A stretch of 64,000 bases of DNA, taken from Isoetes taiwanensis. Its lineage: Eukaryota > Streptophyta > Lycopodiopsida > Isoetales > Isoetaceae. The position numbers were made by a program, and so were the translations under genes. Where the stretch lies: assembly GCA_021234155.1 (NCBI GenBank), contig JAJEKV010000002.1, forward strand, positions 6,519,266 through 6,583,265, in the 5' to 3' direction. The notes beneath the pieces were generated by a model. The model made no database searches, was not told where the DNA came from, and saw nothing but the letters and a program-made list of their open reading frames with translations. Below, piece by piece: positions 48,818 through 62,160 of the stretch (positions within the stretch are counted from its first letter, which is position 1; every line of letters starts with the position of its first letter).

Positions 48818-51789
48818 ATAAGGGAAAGCAAATAGCGGTTAAATTACCGGCGCATTATGCTTCACATAAAAACCTCTTTTTAACATAAGCCTTTGCAAGT
48901 CCATTTAACATTATTTGCATTTATGCACTAAGCAATAAATTTTTAAACTTTTCTTAAAACACCAAGTTAAAATTCATGTTTTAATCGCTCCAAAAAACGT
49001 TTTTATCCGGCCAGATAAAGTCCTGACATTTTACATTATCAGTTTACTTAAACTAGTGGGAAATACTAGCTCCCTTTAGTGCAAATCTAGAGCCAATCAA
49101 ACTGCCAGCAATCTAGACATGTCCGACATGTCCTGCAATCTAACAGAGCCAATCAAACTGCCAGCATAAACCTTGTGGGTTGCCCAAATGCTCTGCTGCC
49201 ACAAATGGAAATGCCCTGGTGCTCCAAATCGAAATGCCTTAATGCCAATATTTGTGAAAAACAGAAGCTAGAGAAATAAAGGAGAGGCGCCCACCATTGT
49301 GCAGATTGCGCCATTCTTAAAGAATCGGTGTTCATGGTCTTCCAGCCAATTCCATAACCTGCAATCCCAAATCCAATGGTCCGTTATTGCATTGAACCAG
49401 TCTATATTTTATCGAAAGGTGGTTGCATTGTCATTCATTGATTACCTTGCATTAAAATGTCATATGTTCAAAGGCTGCTTTTTCAGCATTACCCCTGCAA
49501 AATAAAGAAATGATAGGCTCAGATAAAGAAATTTAAGCTGGAAAGAAATGCAAAGAGTTATATTAGATATGCTTCCTCCAACTATCACAATATTAAAGTT
49601 TTAAAGCCTTGAAAAATCTTTAGTTGATCCGTCGAACAAAAAACTGGATCCTTTTTGCATCCATTGAGTCTTTCACTGCGGAGTCTAGCACTAAAACATT
49701 TTGGATTTCTAATTAGAATATTTAGATATCTAAAGCTTTGAAAGCCCGCAAACATGATGAGCAAACCAACCACCCTATAAATTTGAGTCCAACTCTTTGT
49801 AGAACAAATAACACAACATGCTTAGGCATTTAAAAGATGCTAAAACAATACCGCAAAAAGATCCGCCTTGTTGTTGTTGGTGTTTACAATAGAAAGATTG
49901 CCACATCTCTTGTGATTTTTTAATCTCCTTATCCGCACTTAAGAACATGGAGGGCTGAAAGAACCATTAAAATAATCAAAGAGATGTAGATCGGCCTTGT
50001 TCTTGAGCAGAGGAGAAAACGGGATCTGAACCTTAAAGGGTTGGTTTAAATCAATCACGCTTCCAGCTCGAGGAATAGCCTAAAAATCGTAACTCTTCAA
50101 ACATCCGGGCAAGCAAAATAAAGCGACTCCACCACGGCGTTCGGTCTACCAGCTCCAATCTGGTGCACAAAATGAAAACACGAATTCGAAGTTAGGCATT
50201 CTACTCGGCAATGTTGCAGTACTCCAAATAACCTAGTCATAAGTGCATAGGATGCAAATCCGCAAGTTCGCCACGATTGGTTTTAGAAAACACCTCTTGA
50301 AGGTCTCGCACTTCTGCTCAAAAAAAGCGCATTATTACGTTTTAGCATGAGATTGTGAGTTGCAGACCCTAAATAGCTATAATGATGAAAAAGTAAAAAG
50401 CATAACCATCCACCTTATTTCTTACCCTTCTTGTAGGCGTGGTGAACCATTGCAATTGTATGGATCCAATACTTACGCCAACTAGTAGGCACATGTGCCC
50501 TACGACCTAGTCTAAACAACATTTTGAGTTCATGTTCTCATGCGCCTTCCTTTCTAATAGGTTCAAACCATCAAAACTTAACATACAATCGATGACCTAC
50601 CATCTCTATACTAAGATCTCTACCCTAAAGCTACAAATTGGTTTAATACCTGCATTTTGCTAAGCCAACAACGTGTCAAGACAATAAAATTGTCACAAAA
50701 ATGTCTGGTTTGTTAAGATATGGAAGTGATGGATTCAGAACCTCATCACAACTCGCACCATTGCAAGTAGAAAGGGACTCAACGCCATTATCCCAAAGCA
50801 GTGCTAGAAAAATTTTGTTGAGAATGGCTATATCGACCATAAAAGAGCTTATGAAGGCATGAGGCTGCATGTATTTGTTGTAAACAAAGAGGAACTAGCG
50901 TGGCAACAACATAAATCTACGTAAGTCTGATCTAAATAAATGGAGAAAAATGTGCCATAATGAAATGCATTTAGATTTAGATTTGGACATGAACTTGTGC
51001 AACAAAAGTTACCAACAACTTCAAAGGTATCACGGATTATGGCAAATATGGAGAAAATCTGAAAATCAATGTGCAGGCCGAAATCTACATTTGCATAATC
51101 AAATTTCAAACTGTACTTGAGCCGCTTTTGCCAAGAACTAGCTTGTAGAACTCCGTGGGCACTTCATAATGTTGAGAATGGCCGAATCGGGAAGAATTGC
51201 AATAGGCATTTGTTTAAGCCCTACAAAGAATAAGAAGCTCCCGACGGAACCATTTGTCTTATGACCATTTGTCTTATGACAGATTGATCTTAGTTAATTG
51301 AATCGTAAAATGCAAATATAGGGCTGTCGGGACGATTCCTAGAAAGCAGAGAGGCCATATTTCCACTTGTGGTATATAATTAAAATAGCTCAGCCGCCCG
51401 GTTTGGTGTTAGTCGGTGCCGATTAGACATTCTATGTGTTGAAAACCTTCATCACAGTCAGGCGAAAAGATTAATCGATTCGAGAATCCTATGCTTCATT
51501 GCATTCCGGAAGAGGTTGCCATTGGCCACGGCTATGGTTTTCTGAAAGAAAAGGGAAAAAGCCATACATGCCATGCACTCGTTGTGGGCCGCTTCTGAAT
51601 CGAAAGCCCCCTGCTCGAATCGGTTGTGGGCCGCCATCCCCTGATTCTGCCGTGAAAACAAATGCAATAAGAATAGACGAAAGGAAAACAAATTCGCGAG
51701 AAAATACGCTAAGATTGCCCCCACTTGGGTCACATTAATTGTCAATCACACCTCACAAAATATGCAATTAATGTTGACATCTACCCACC
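48818..51789. other. Probable upstream part of the JmjC gene plus unrecognised DNA
   Basis: I looked here on the minus strand for the HxD half of the JmjC domain and did not find it. Unassigned frames include 49153-49335, 49585-49773, 50849-51109 and 51458-51745 (all minus). AGAGCCAATCAAACTGCCAG occurs at 49089 and 49145, and TTTGTCTTATGAC is doubled near 51255-51280. Confidence 0.35.
50050..50160 (-). other. Possible F-box-region remnant of the JmjC gene
   Basis: The minus strand reads FEELRFLGYSSSWKRD, resembling the GELQ..GSW+.T segment that follows the F-box in plant JMJ21/22-type proteins. An adjoining frame (AIPRAGSVIDLNQPFKVQIP) is open to about 49930. Position and strand agree with the JmjC exons 1.2-2 kb downstream, but the match is short. 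Confidence 0.25.
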
Positions 51790-52425
<636 letters not shown>

Positions 52426-55400
52426 ATGGGATAAAATAAAATGGAATGAAACGAAACGAAAATGTATAGATCTCCTAAGATAAGATTACACTACAACAAT
52501 GAAAATCAAGCAAGAAGTTAAAATCCACACGCGAACTGATAGTTTTGCATTTACCAAGAATGTTAGAAATCAAAGACTGCATCCTATTGGGTACAGAGAA
52601 ATAAAAAAAAAATCAAGCTAAATTTAGATTAAACTATTTCCACATTGGGCATACATATCGATAACGACATTCTGAATAAGGACGTATGATTTAGATCCAC
52701 AATTTAAAACAATAGTATGGATGCATGTGTAATGCATGAATATTACATGCCGCTTGGAAAGGTGGCCTCGTCTTGCTTATATTGTGTTTATTCCAATTTA
52801 CCATGTTGTGCACATGATGCAATTTTGGCATTCCAAAGAATGACATTTTTCTGGGGACAACTCATTTGTCTTTCCAAGCTAGCCATGTCGTGCCTAGCCT
52901 GAACGCAATGCAATGCAAGTAAATTACATTAGACTTGCATGTAAACTATATTGCCTTCTTGGCATTTGCTCAAAAAGTTGAAAGGGGTTATTGATCTTTC
53001 TCAGTTTAGCAAAACCCAATAGCATTACATTTTGTGTAAGCTTATGTGTTGTGGCCGATGTAAAAATCAACGGTTGAAATTCTAAAGTAACCTTTTAGCA
53101 TTTGGTAGATGGCCTCTAGCTTGCAAATGTGTGTGTTGGTGATGAGGATCTTGCTTTGGTTGGATCAATATGATTGTAACTTTGTTTCGACATTAGTATT
53201 ACTAATGAGAACTTAAGTTTATTAAACTTAATGAAAGGTCAAAACATTTTTACAAAGGCATAATGCAGACAATTTAAAGCTTATGTTAGTTTTCAAAGCT
53301 TATGTTAGTTTTCACATGTTAAAACTCAAGCATGATATGAGAATATCACTCTTTTAGCGTTATAAGGAGCACAAAATAAGAAACCTATCATTTTTGGTCA
53401 ATTCTTGCAAATATATCATGAAAGGGTTTCTCCTTTCAACCAAGGAGTTACAATTCTTCTACTTATTAAGTTAATTTGAATCTTGTTCTCCCGTAGTGCC
53501 TGCAAACATGTCAACTATGCCACCCTCATAATTTTGATCATTCGGAATTGAGAATGTTCTACATGTCATCATATGCTAAGTGTCATGCATGTATCCTGAT
53601 TACATCGTAACATAGCAAGAATGCACCAAGAAACCACAATCCAAAAGAAATGTTGATAACACATCTTTGTCATAATATTTATATACTTTGGCCTATGATA
53701 ATTTCCAACAACAATCTTTGCTATCAATTTTCCATCCTTTTAAGCTAGAAAAATCAGAAATCACATGTGTTTTGAGCTAGATGGTTATCTTTTTTGAGCT
53801 AGCTGGTTCTGCAAGGGTGGTTTTGCAAGTAAGAACCACCGAAACACCATCAGGCATTGCATCCACCAAATTTAGAAGACAAAAAAAAAAAACCAAACAA
53901 ACAACGAGAATACCTTGGTTTTGTGAAAGACTACGCATTAACATGTTAAGCCCAAAACATGGGCTTTCATTCCATTATCTCTTGGTGTGTATAAAACTTC
54001 AAACGCTGATGCGCCACTAACATAGGGATGATTTCCTTCTATTGCAAAAAAACCAAAGCATTAAGATCATGGCCATGCACTTGAGGCCTCGTGGTATTTC
54101 CTTTTCTCCCAAGGAAATGGTGATGGTGGTCATAATGTGTTTTAAAATAGCTGCTCATCCAATGGAGGCCCTGCTCACTTTTTCCAGCTAAACATGTCAT
54201 TAGCAGCAAAATTATACTCCCAACAACTTACTTCTCTTTATCTTTCCTAGGTTAAGTGGAGCTAGAGCAAGAATGGCATGTGAAGTCCACCTGTTCCAAA
54301 CAGTTGGTTTTATATAAAACTAGCACAATAAGCGTGATAATCTCAAAGTTCTTCAAGGATGTTGGATTTTGTGCACTGGTTGGAGATAGAGGAGATGCAA
54401 GCAACATTGGTATCCCATGAAACTTCCAAATATTGACATCTTAGTGGCCCTGCTAAAAGCCCCCGTTTTATTTACACTTTGAGCCCTAATGGCATCTGTT
54501 TCTGTTTGCCTAAGCAACAGCCACCACTGCACTATATAAAGGCAAAACAGACTCCATACAAAATAAAGCCCTGAAATTGTAAGAGATCATTATAAACCAA
54601 ATGCAATCACCTAATGGGAATAAGTCCATCCATATTACCATCTCGACGGCGGAGCGGGGCCAAAGCAAGAAATGTTGACAACTCCAGTCCGAGATGCCTG
54701 ACCTCCTTTTGCAGGTGCAGAGCAAGAAAACATGGGTTCTTTCTTGCAGGTCCTTTCTGACAGGACAAACAGCGACTCTTCTGCATGCAGCTCCAAACAT
54801 GCCCATCCTTGGATTTAGGGTTTACCTGAATTGCATTTGTAAAGCATTAATAAAAGTAATTCAACTAGACAAACCTAGCTCCGTTTTGAAAAGTGGTTCA
54901 CAGCAGCAGCGAGTAAAAATTTGCAAGGGCATGGACATGTTGATGTGTTCTTTGTCCGTGACTAGTTTTGACAGAACTACTCAAATGCATAAACGCCACT
55001 TTGAATCTGCAAGCTATCAGTCCAAAATCTTAAGGCCATAAAAAAAATATAGAAAGTTTGAGCCATCCTGTAGTATTTTGACCCACAAAATTGACGGAAT
55101 ACATACAACAAACTAAAAGTTATGCATTGACAGAGTTGTAAAAGCCTCATTTGGAAAAAAACCCTTGAAAAATAGTATCAATGCCTTGGTTTTTGAGCAA
55201 TCTTGGATGAAAAAGCTTGAATTAGGGATGTGTGCAATCAAATCCACTGTACTAAAAGCTTGATTCAGGGAAAAGATCCACGAAAAGTAAGATTGCAGCA
55301 GTCACATGTCACATATGGCAAATAGCAAACAGAGTTATCATGCTTGGCTTTAAAAAGGCAAAAGGCTGAGAAATGTTCAAGACGACAGGACCAACACTTG

Positions 55401-55570
55401 AGTAAAAACAAAGAGCTGAAAACATAAGCTGGTTTGGACAATAGCTAGAAGGAATAGTAAGCATTAAGACTAAGTAGTAATTGCAATGCAAGCAGCCCAG
55501 AGTTGTGACAGAAAATAGAAGGTTAAAGAGCTAACATATGCAACACTCACATGTCAGCAAAACTGAAAGA
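52426..55570. other. No recognisable gene
   Basis: A 19-bp unit (AAAGCTTATGTTAGTTTTC) is doubled at 53276 and 53295. At 54510-55041 opposing frames of 98 (minus) and 115 (plus) codons overlap; neither is recognised. Confidence 0.35.
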
Positions 55571-55846
55571 TGAATTCATAAGGTACTTATAGCTGTAATC
55601 AAAATTAAATAGCGGAACACACCAGCAAATTGAGATTGAAATTAGATGGGGGACAATAGGAATATGCTTCCATGTCAAGCATGGGACCTGTCACATACGT
55701 ATCAGACATGAATTCATAAGGTACTTGTAGCTGTAATCAAAATTAAATAGCGGAACACACCTGCAAATTGAGATTGAAATTAGATGGGGGACAATAGGAA
55801 TATGCTTCCATGTCAAGCATGGGATCTGTCACATACGTGTCGACAA
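55571..55846 (+). repeat. 138-bp tandem duplication
   Basis: TGAATTCATAAGGTACTTRT begins at 55571 and 55709. Each copy runs on through GCGGAACACACC and GATGGGGGACAATAGG to GTCACATACGT. The second copy overlaps the exon candidate at 55757-55985, so the exon's end and start of the next intron were duplicated. Confidence 0.92.
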
Positions 55847-55985
55847 AGAACACAAAGAATCCATTGGACGGATCGAAAGGGGGCTCAAGTGAGTAGCCTT
55901 CTCCGCAAGATCTACCATGTTCATATTCCCCAAATTTTACCCCGCAAGCATTGTGTCGGTTGGGGTTATAATTAAATGGTGCCAA
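55757..55985 (-). CDS. Candidate exon, unknown protein
   Basis: The minus strand reads NACGVKFGEYEHGRSCGEG, then LEPPFDPSNGFFVFFVDTY and DPMLDMEAYSYCPPSNFNLN, ending TTTGCAG|GTGTGT, a plausible donor at about 55762. The composition looks like real protein and the frame is unbroken for about 75 codons, but no acceptor is obvious and I do not recognise the family. In the duplicated partial copy (55571-55708) the donor dinucleotide context is changed (TTTGCTG|GTGTGT). Confidence 0.35.
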
Positions 55986-56464
55986 AGCACCCAAACAAAT
56001 GTAAGGCCAAAACAAATATGGCAAATACACTAAGGGGAATGTGTTGTTTCATACTGCGAACACAGCATTGAAATACCATGGCATATTTAATAAAACCTGC
56101 TTCATTACATGATGATCCATTAGAATCAATCAAAGAAAAACATCTGCAATAAAAACAGAGCATATATTGCATATCCAGCCCGAAAACACGGATAAAAGCC
56201 CTTCGACCTTTTCTGCAGCCATCCAGTCGTCTGCCTATTTAGCTCAGAAACATTCTTGCAAGCAAAAAAGGCAAGTAAAAATTCCTGTGTGTTTGACGGC
56301 ATCGTAAATAGCATACATAGAGTGCTGCCACTTAAATATAGCCCATGTCCTTGTTCTTAAGCCTAGACAATTGTCTCAGTCAAGCAAGTCAACCAGTAGC
56401 ATCTATACCATGGCTATGAATGACATTCGACCAGACATATGTGGTGCTGACACAAAAACTTGAA

Positions 56465-56775
56465 GCACCCATCAGAAAGAATCTCCTCTTGGAGCTTAGG
56501 ACAAATCTGTTAACGGGTTCTTTTCCAGCAGATATACAAAACTGCACCCAGCTCATTCGTTTGTCCCTCTCTGAAAATCAAATTGTTTCTTTGCCAGGCG
56601 ATCTTGGGCAGCTCAAGTCCCTCCAACATCTGCTTCTAGGTGGAAACAACATCTCTGCTTTGCCTTCACAGCTAGGTAACTGCAAAGGCCTTCTTTTGCT
56701 TTGCTTGTAAATTCCAATCAGTTCTCAGGAATGATCCCAGAAGTTATTGGTCAGTTTCGAGATTGTTTACGAATC
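56465..56775 (+). pseudogene. LRR receptor-kinase ectodomain fragment
   Basis: About four leucine-rich repeats of the plant receptor-kinase type occur: LRTNLLTGSFPADIQNCTQL, IRLSLSENQIVSLPGDLGQL, LQHLLLGGNNISALPSQLGN and, after a one-base shift at 56706-56711, NSNQFSGMIPEVIGQF. Such ectodomains bind peptide ligands or co-receptors at the plasma membrane. The frame stops soon after (RDCLRIMAYVVQI), with no signal peptide, transmembrane segment or kinase domain. It is an isolated broken fragment, perhaps a partial duplicate. Confidence 0.8.
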
Positions 56776-58353
56776 ATGGCGTATGTGGTGCAAATATAAA
56801 AATTTAAAGGACAAACTCTTCTCTGTTCTTCAAGTGCACGAGAATGGAAAAACAAAGACACCATTTTGACCGAGAACTCCACAAAACACGTGCATTGCCT
56901 CCTTTTTGCAAACTTGACATCATCATACTTTCGAAATTGTTGGTTTTAGTTTGATCCATCAACACTTGGACTTGGCTAGTTGCCTTAAGGATTGAATGAA
57001 GAATCCCTGATGATTCGAGCTCTGTTGTTCCCAGCTTCAACCCATATGTTGCCGGATTATACCTTGCTAAATATTATAATTTTGCTAGACTATACTCTAA
57101 TCTAAATTTGATATGTTGTCGATATGCCGGTAAGCCAACTTTTCATCCCATGATTGGAGCATAACGAGGAGATCGACTTAGAGCATATCCTTTTGTCTAG
57201 AGTTTGTAGAATTCATTCCAAGCTATTCCTTGGTTTTTCCACTTCAAGTCGCATGGCAAGAGCTGCTTTGCATTGGTTATTCAAAGCGTTTCTCTGTCTC
57301 TCTAATGAGGGAGTAATCAGGTTTGCATATCACGGATCAACTTCCCACCAGACATTTCATGGGTTTTAGAAGCTCCGCCGGCAAATGTGAAGCAATTACG
57401 TGCTTAGAAAAACTTACCCTTAGGAAAAATGAAGAGGACTCTTAGGATAGAAACCAACCTCTTCAAGCTTGTAAGCCCCATTATTTTCATTCATCTAGGC
57501 AATGAATGTTGTCAAGAACCACCCGCTTCAAGCTTGTAAGCCCCATTACTTTCGTTCATCTAGTGCAATGAATGTGTCAATGGCAAACCACATTTGCACT
57601 ATAAACGTAAATAATAATATTGATCACAACACTTTGAATGGATTTTACTACAATGAGATAAAGATTACACAGAAAGGCAACGTCTTTGTTTGCCCTTATT
57701 ATTTTCTTGCATATGATACACTTGAATCAAATCATTCATGTTTTCCCTTTGGTATTTATGTAAGGCTGAAGAATATACATAGAAGGAATCACCTTTCTCA
57801 TTTATGAGATAATATCAACAAATGTCCATAAATTATGTTGATAAATGTTTTTTGCACTCAAACTCTTGCATGCCGAGCTTGTCTTGAGCCAAAATAGCGT
57901 CTTTGTTCACTATTTTCTAATAGGTTCCTTCCAAACCAAGCGGTGTATGTCGGATGCAACTCGAGAAGAACACCTTCAAGAATAGCAAAACAACGTGAAT
58001 CCAAAGATGCATTTCAAGGAATAACAACTAGAAGGTTCAACTTCTCAATTTACAATATTACTAGGCATGTCCCGAATAGGGGCCTTCTTACTTTTTGTTA
58101 GTCTTTACCGCGACCATGCAAAAATTTCCTTTTGCTGCAAAATGTACAAATCACATTTTAAACATTGAAGTTGGAGTCACATTTAAACATTCGGTTGGAG
58201 ACCGCTTTGCCATTTATTAAGGTTAAGACGATTCGACCGCTTATCGCTTATCCATGTATACATAGACCATTTTCCAGTTTAAATCACCCGAAAAGCATAC
58301 AGGTTTTGTAAGAAATATGAACTTGGACATGTAGAAATTGCGAGTAAGTTTAC
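56776..58353. other. No recognisable gene; one duplication
   Basis: Frames at 57154-57369 and 57502-57807 are unrecognised. Confidence 0.35.
57461..57600 (+). repeat. 75-bp tandem duplication
   Basis: CTTCAAGCTTGTAAGCCCCA starts at 57461 and 57536. Both copies continue with TTMTTTTCRTTCATCTAG-like sequence and a CAATGAATG word. Confidence 0.85.
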
Positions 58354-58650
58354 CTCTCTTTGAACGCTTTTAAGAAACTCACAACCCCTTGCAAGCAATT
58401 CCTCGTATAGTACTACCGCCGTTTGTCTTCGATGCCGGCTCCCCACTAAATCCACTAGAGCTATTTGGTGCTATTGCCTTCAATCGCATTACGTAAATAG
58501 ATCTTGATATAAGTTGCATTCAACTTTCCACTTCTCGGGGTCCACATAAAGGTAGCCAGCTAGAGTCTTTGATAACATGAACCTTATCAAGTTTTGCAAT
58601 AAAGAAGTGGGTTCTTGAAGTTTTGCAAATGATTTGTTACGCAAGACAAT
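58354..58650 (-). CDS. Candidate internal exon, unknown protein
   Basis: The minus strand has an acceptor (AACTTTTCATAG, ending at 58651) followed by IVLRNKSFAKLQEPTSLLQN, LIRFMLSKTLAGYLYVDPEK and WKVECNLYQDLF. After frame changes it continues as RLKAIAPNSSSGFSGEPASK and LYEELLARGCEFLKSVQRE, ending at AGAG|GTAAAC (last exon base 58354). The length, 297 bp, is a whole number of codons. The peptide looks like a soluble helical protein, but I cannot name the family. The internal shifts fit the small-error pattern seen elsewhere. Confidence 0.4.
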
Positions 58651-58675
58651 CTATGAAAAGTTGCTTATGCATAAT

Positions 58676-59330
58676 AAGAAACAAATGGAAATGGAAAGCA
58701 AATGTTATAAATCAAAGCAAATCATGTGCTTAACTTTACGTAGTAGTGCTTCTTGTTTGCACAGGCTGTCCAAGGAGGCAATCATACTTCTATTAACTGT
58801 TACGGCTCACATCCAAACAAGATAACCGCAAGTACAAAACCTACATCGGTTTCATTTGCGGAAACGAAGCCTCACTTGTCCTATCTATGTCAATCATGCA
58901 CTAGGAGGATCGACACTCTTATCATTGTGTTATAACAAGCACAAAGCATTTATACACGAGATCTTTCTCTGTATGCAAAACAATGCCAAATTTAAGAAGC
59001 ATCTTTGTCAAGGCAAGTGAAATGGACACCAAAAGAACAAACGGCTTGAAAGCCATTTCTGAGTTCATGCCTAAATAGTTGACAACTTGACGGGATGGTG
59101 AGACATCTAACAAATGCAAATGGAAAGCAAATTTCATAAAAACAAATCATATGCTCAACTTAGAAGTAGTGCTTTTGTTTGCACACGGTATCCAACATCC
59201 AAAGAAGGTAGCCGCAAATACAAACATCTGTGAAAAGGGCCTACATCGGTTTCATTTCTTTGGACAGGCGCCTTTACCTGCCCCTATCTATGTCAACCAT
59301 GCACTAGGAGGGAGGATCGACACTCTTAAC
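58676..59330 (+). repeat. Two diverged copies of a ~230-bp segment, ~405-430 bp apart
   Basis: AAATGGAAATGGAAAGCAAA near 58683 resembles AAATGCAAATGGAAAGCAAA near 59113. CATGCACTAGGAGGATCGAC near 58897 resembles CATGCACTAGGAGGGAGGAT near 59300, and GTGCTTCTTGTTTGCACAGG resembles GTGCTTTTGTTTGCACACGG. Confidence 0.8.
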
Positions 59331-59473
59331 CCGGCAAAGATGGCATACTAAGAGAGCGGGGAAGGCATCGCCATTGTCGCCATTAACTCGTAAACAAGAA
59401 AACGAAAAGAACTATCGATTTCAGAATTGGTTTCTATGAAGCAAAAAAATGGAATGTAAAAGAAGGCACTTAC

Positions 59474-59835
59474 CCGCTGGTTGGAGGTCGGCCATGACGT
59501 GTGAAGGGTTCTTTGGTTGTTGCGAGAGAGAACCAAGTAAAGAACCGGTTGTGATTCGACTGTGGCGAAATTCCAATGCCGGGGGGATTGAAGGGCAATC
59601 ATAACCCCATGCCGGATTAACAAACGCCGAGTCCGAGTCCGCTTTTTGTCTATCAATCTTCCCTCGCACATTCCGGGAGCAAGAACTACCATAGCCGACA
59701 CCATTGCCAAGGCATAATTGTGGCTGCTCCAATTTTGCCTAGGGATCAAGACATCAGATTTGAGATAATAATTCGAATTCATGCTTTTAAGGGGAGCCCA
59801 CAATTCGGTGCAAACAAATTGCCGAGAGCCGCCAT
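59474..59835 (-). CDS. Candidate first exon, unknown protein
   Basis: On the minus strand an ATG at 59835 begins MAALGNLFAPNCGLPLK. After shifts, frames continue as NSNYYLKSDVLIPRQNWSSH, then NVRGKIDRQKADSDSAFVNP, WGYDCPSIPPALEFRHSRIT and SQQPKNPSHVMADLQPAG. It ends exactly at a consensus donor, GCGG|GTAAGTG (last exon base 59474). The hydroxylated, low-acid start could be a plastid transit peptide (inference). It lies 0.8 kb upstream of the exon at 58354-58650 on the same strand, so both may belong to one gene. Not recognised. Confidence 0.35.
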
Positions 59836-60611
59836 AGCCGGAAGCAACATTTACGGAATAAACACAAACTCGCCATGCATAGCCGAAAGAGCATGCATTT
59901 CAAAGATCTGGGCCAAATGTCAAGGAAATCCTTGTAAAACCCGAATGTTAAAAACACCAAAAGGATCATAACTCTCTCTATGCAGATGATGGCTTGAACC
60001 CAAAGCATGAGTAAGAAAGGGGATACCAATCTTAGAGCTTGCTTTCTATGAATAACCGGAAGCAAAATAAAGTGTTCAGCTCCACCGCCGCTTTGCCGCT
60101 CTAGCTCCCCCCTACGAATGGATCGAAAAAGGGGACTTTCTTCTCGGATTGTTTGCGCACCACGAGATGAACTGTGAAGAAGAAGACGGCAAGATAGGCT
60201 TCAAATTCGACATTTTTGGGACACGCCATACAAAAGATGCGTAAAAGATGATAAGAAATTCAAAGAGTGGCACGCCGCCGCTAAAGTAAAAAAAAAAACA
60301 TTTAGTGTGGTGCCATTTTCTTTTTCATGGCATTTAATTTCGATCACTTTTTATGAACGGCCAAGATGAGAACCCTAAATCCGACCGCCCATATCAAAAA
60401 GCCCCAAATAAGGGTGGCTTCATCCGGCCGTCCATCTCGCATGTTCGACGGTTAAGGTGGTGACACCTCAATGTCTACCAAAAGGGGTTGCTTGGGGTGA
60501 TTCGGAGGTGTCACCTTTTGGACCGATCCATCTCGAGAGATGGATCGGCCGAGATCAATCTCTCACCAAAGTTGGTAGAGATTATATAGTTGTATATATA
60601 TATAAGGATAA

Positions 60612-60777
<166 letters not shown>

Positions 60778-61334
60778 CCTAAGCCTAACCTTAACCTATT
60801 TGGTTCAAGGTAGGCATCCTAGAAAACTAGAAACTATTATATCTCTTATATATATATTAATTATAGAAAGCACCCCATGTTCCAAGATTTTGAGGTGTCG
60901 CTGCAGGAGTGGTAAAGATCGGATACGAGATCGACGGCCCATGAGGACACCTCAAAGTATTGGAACATGATGAGGTGGCAGCAATATTTGGTGTAGCAGA
61001 TCTTAACCGTTAGATCAAAAGGTGAGCTTAAATCCTAGCCATTAACTTTCTAATATTAATTTTTTTTTTTTAAAAGGAGGTGAGGTGGCACCCTCATTAA
61101 TAAAAAAAGTAGTGAGGTGTCAAGGCATTTATGAGTGGACATTCTAGGAAGCTTCCTTTTGCTTAATCGCCTTCAAATGCACATAGCTTGCAGTAGAGGG
61201 GTCGGATGAAGGTGGAGCCCACGCCGTTGGATTGCTCTCATCGAGAGCTTTCCAATGAGTGGTGCTTTGGCACTATTTTTCCGCAGTTGGAGCCAACATG
61301 ATCGAATACTAAGAATCTTCTGGGAATCGTTGAG

Positions 61335-61970
61335 TTTCAAGTAACCTATGGTAAGTTGAGAGAATCTAGGAGAATCTTTATAGGATCTTAGAGAATCCAA
61401 AGGAATATCATGAGAATCTTAGAGAATCTATGGGAATCTCAAGATAGCATGTTTGAGAATGTAAGGGACTGTAAAGGAATCTTGATAAAATTTTTAAGAT
61501 CCTAGAGGAAACTTGAAGGAATCTTGGGATCAAGGGGAATCTTTATGGAATCTAAAAGTAATCTTGATGGAATCTTGGAGAATCTTCATAGAATCTTGGA
61601 GAATCTATAGGAATCTTGGGGTATTATTTTGGAATCCAAGGGAATATAAAGGAATCTTCTGAAAATCTTTAAGAATCTATGAGAATCTAGATGGAATCTT
61701 GGAGAATCTAGGAGAATCTTAATAAAATCTAAGGGAATCTATCTAGAATCTTAAGAGTCTAGGGAATCTTTGTAGAAATTTAAGAATTTTAGAGAATCTT
61801 TGAGAATCTAAGAGAAACTAAGAGAATCTTTGAGAATCTTTCTGGAATTTTTGAGAATCTAGGGGAATCTTGATGGAATCTTAGAGAGTCTAAGAGAATC
61901 TTCATAGAATCTTGAGAAATCCAGGGGAATACTCATAGAATCTTGGAGAACCTAGAGGAATCATGCTTTG
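61335..61970 (+). repeat. GAATCT array 3
   Basis: About 635 bp of GAATCT words on a ~10-bp grid, e.g. GGAATCTTGGAGAATCTTCA and AGAATCTTGGAGAATCTATA. It follows GATCGAATACTAAGAATCTT, just as array 2 follows GATCGAATACTAAG at 34160. Confidence 0.9.
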
Positions 61971-62043
61971 TTGTGTGACTGTTGGGTCCTGCCTAATATC
62001 ATTCATGGTACAACCACTCATAATGCAACTACTCATAGTACAA

Positions 62044-62147
<104 letters not shown>

Positions 62148-62160
62148 AGTTTTTATACTA

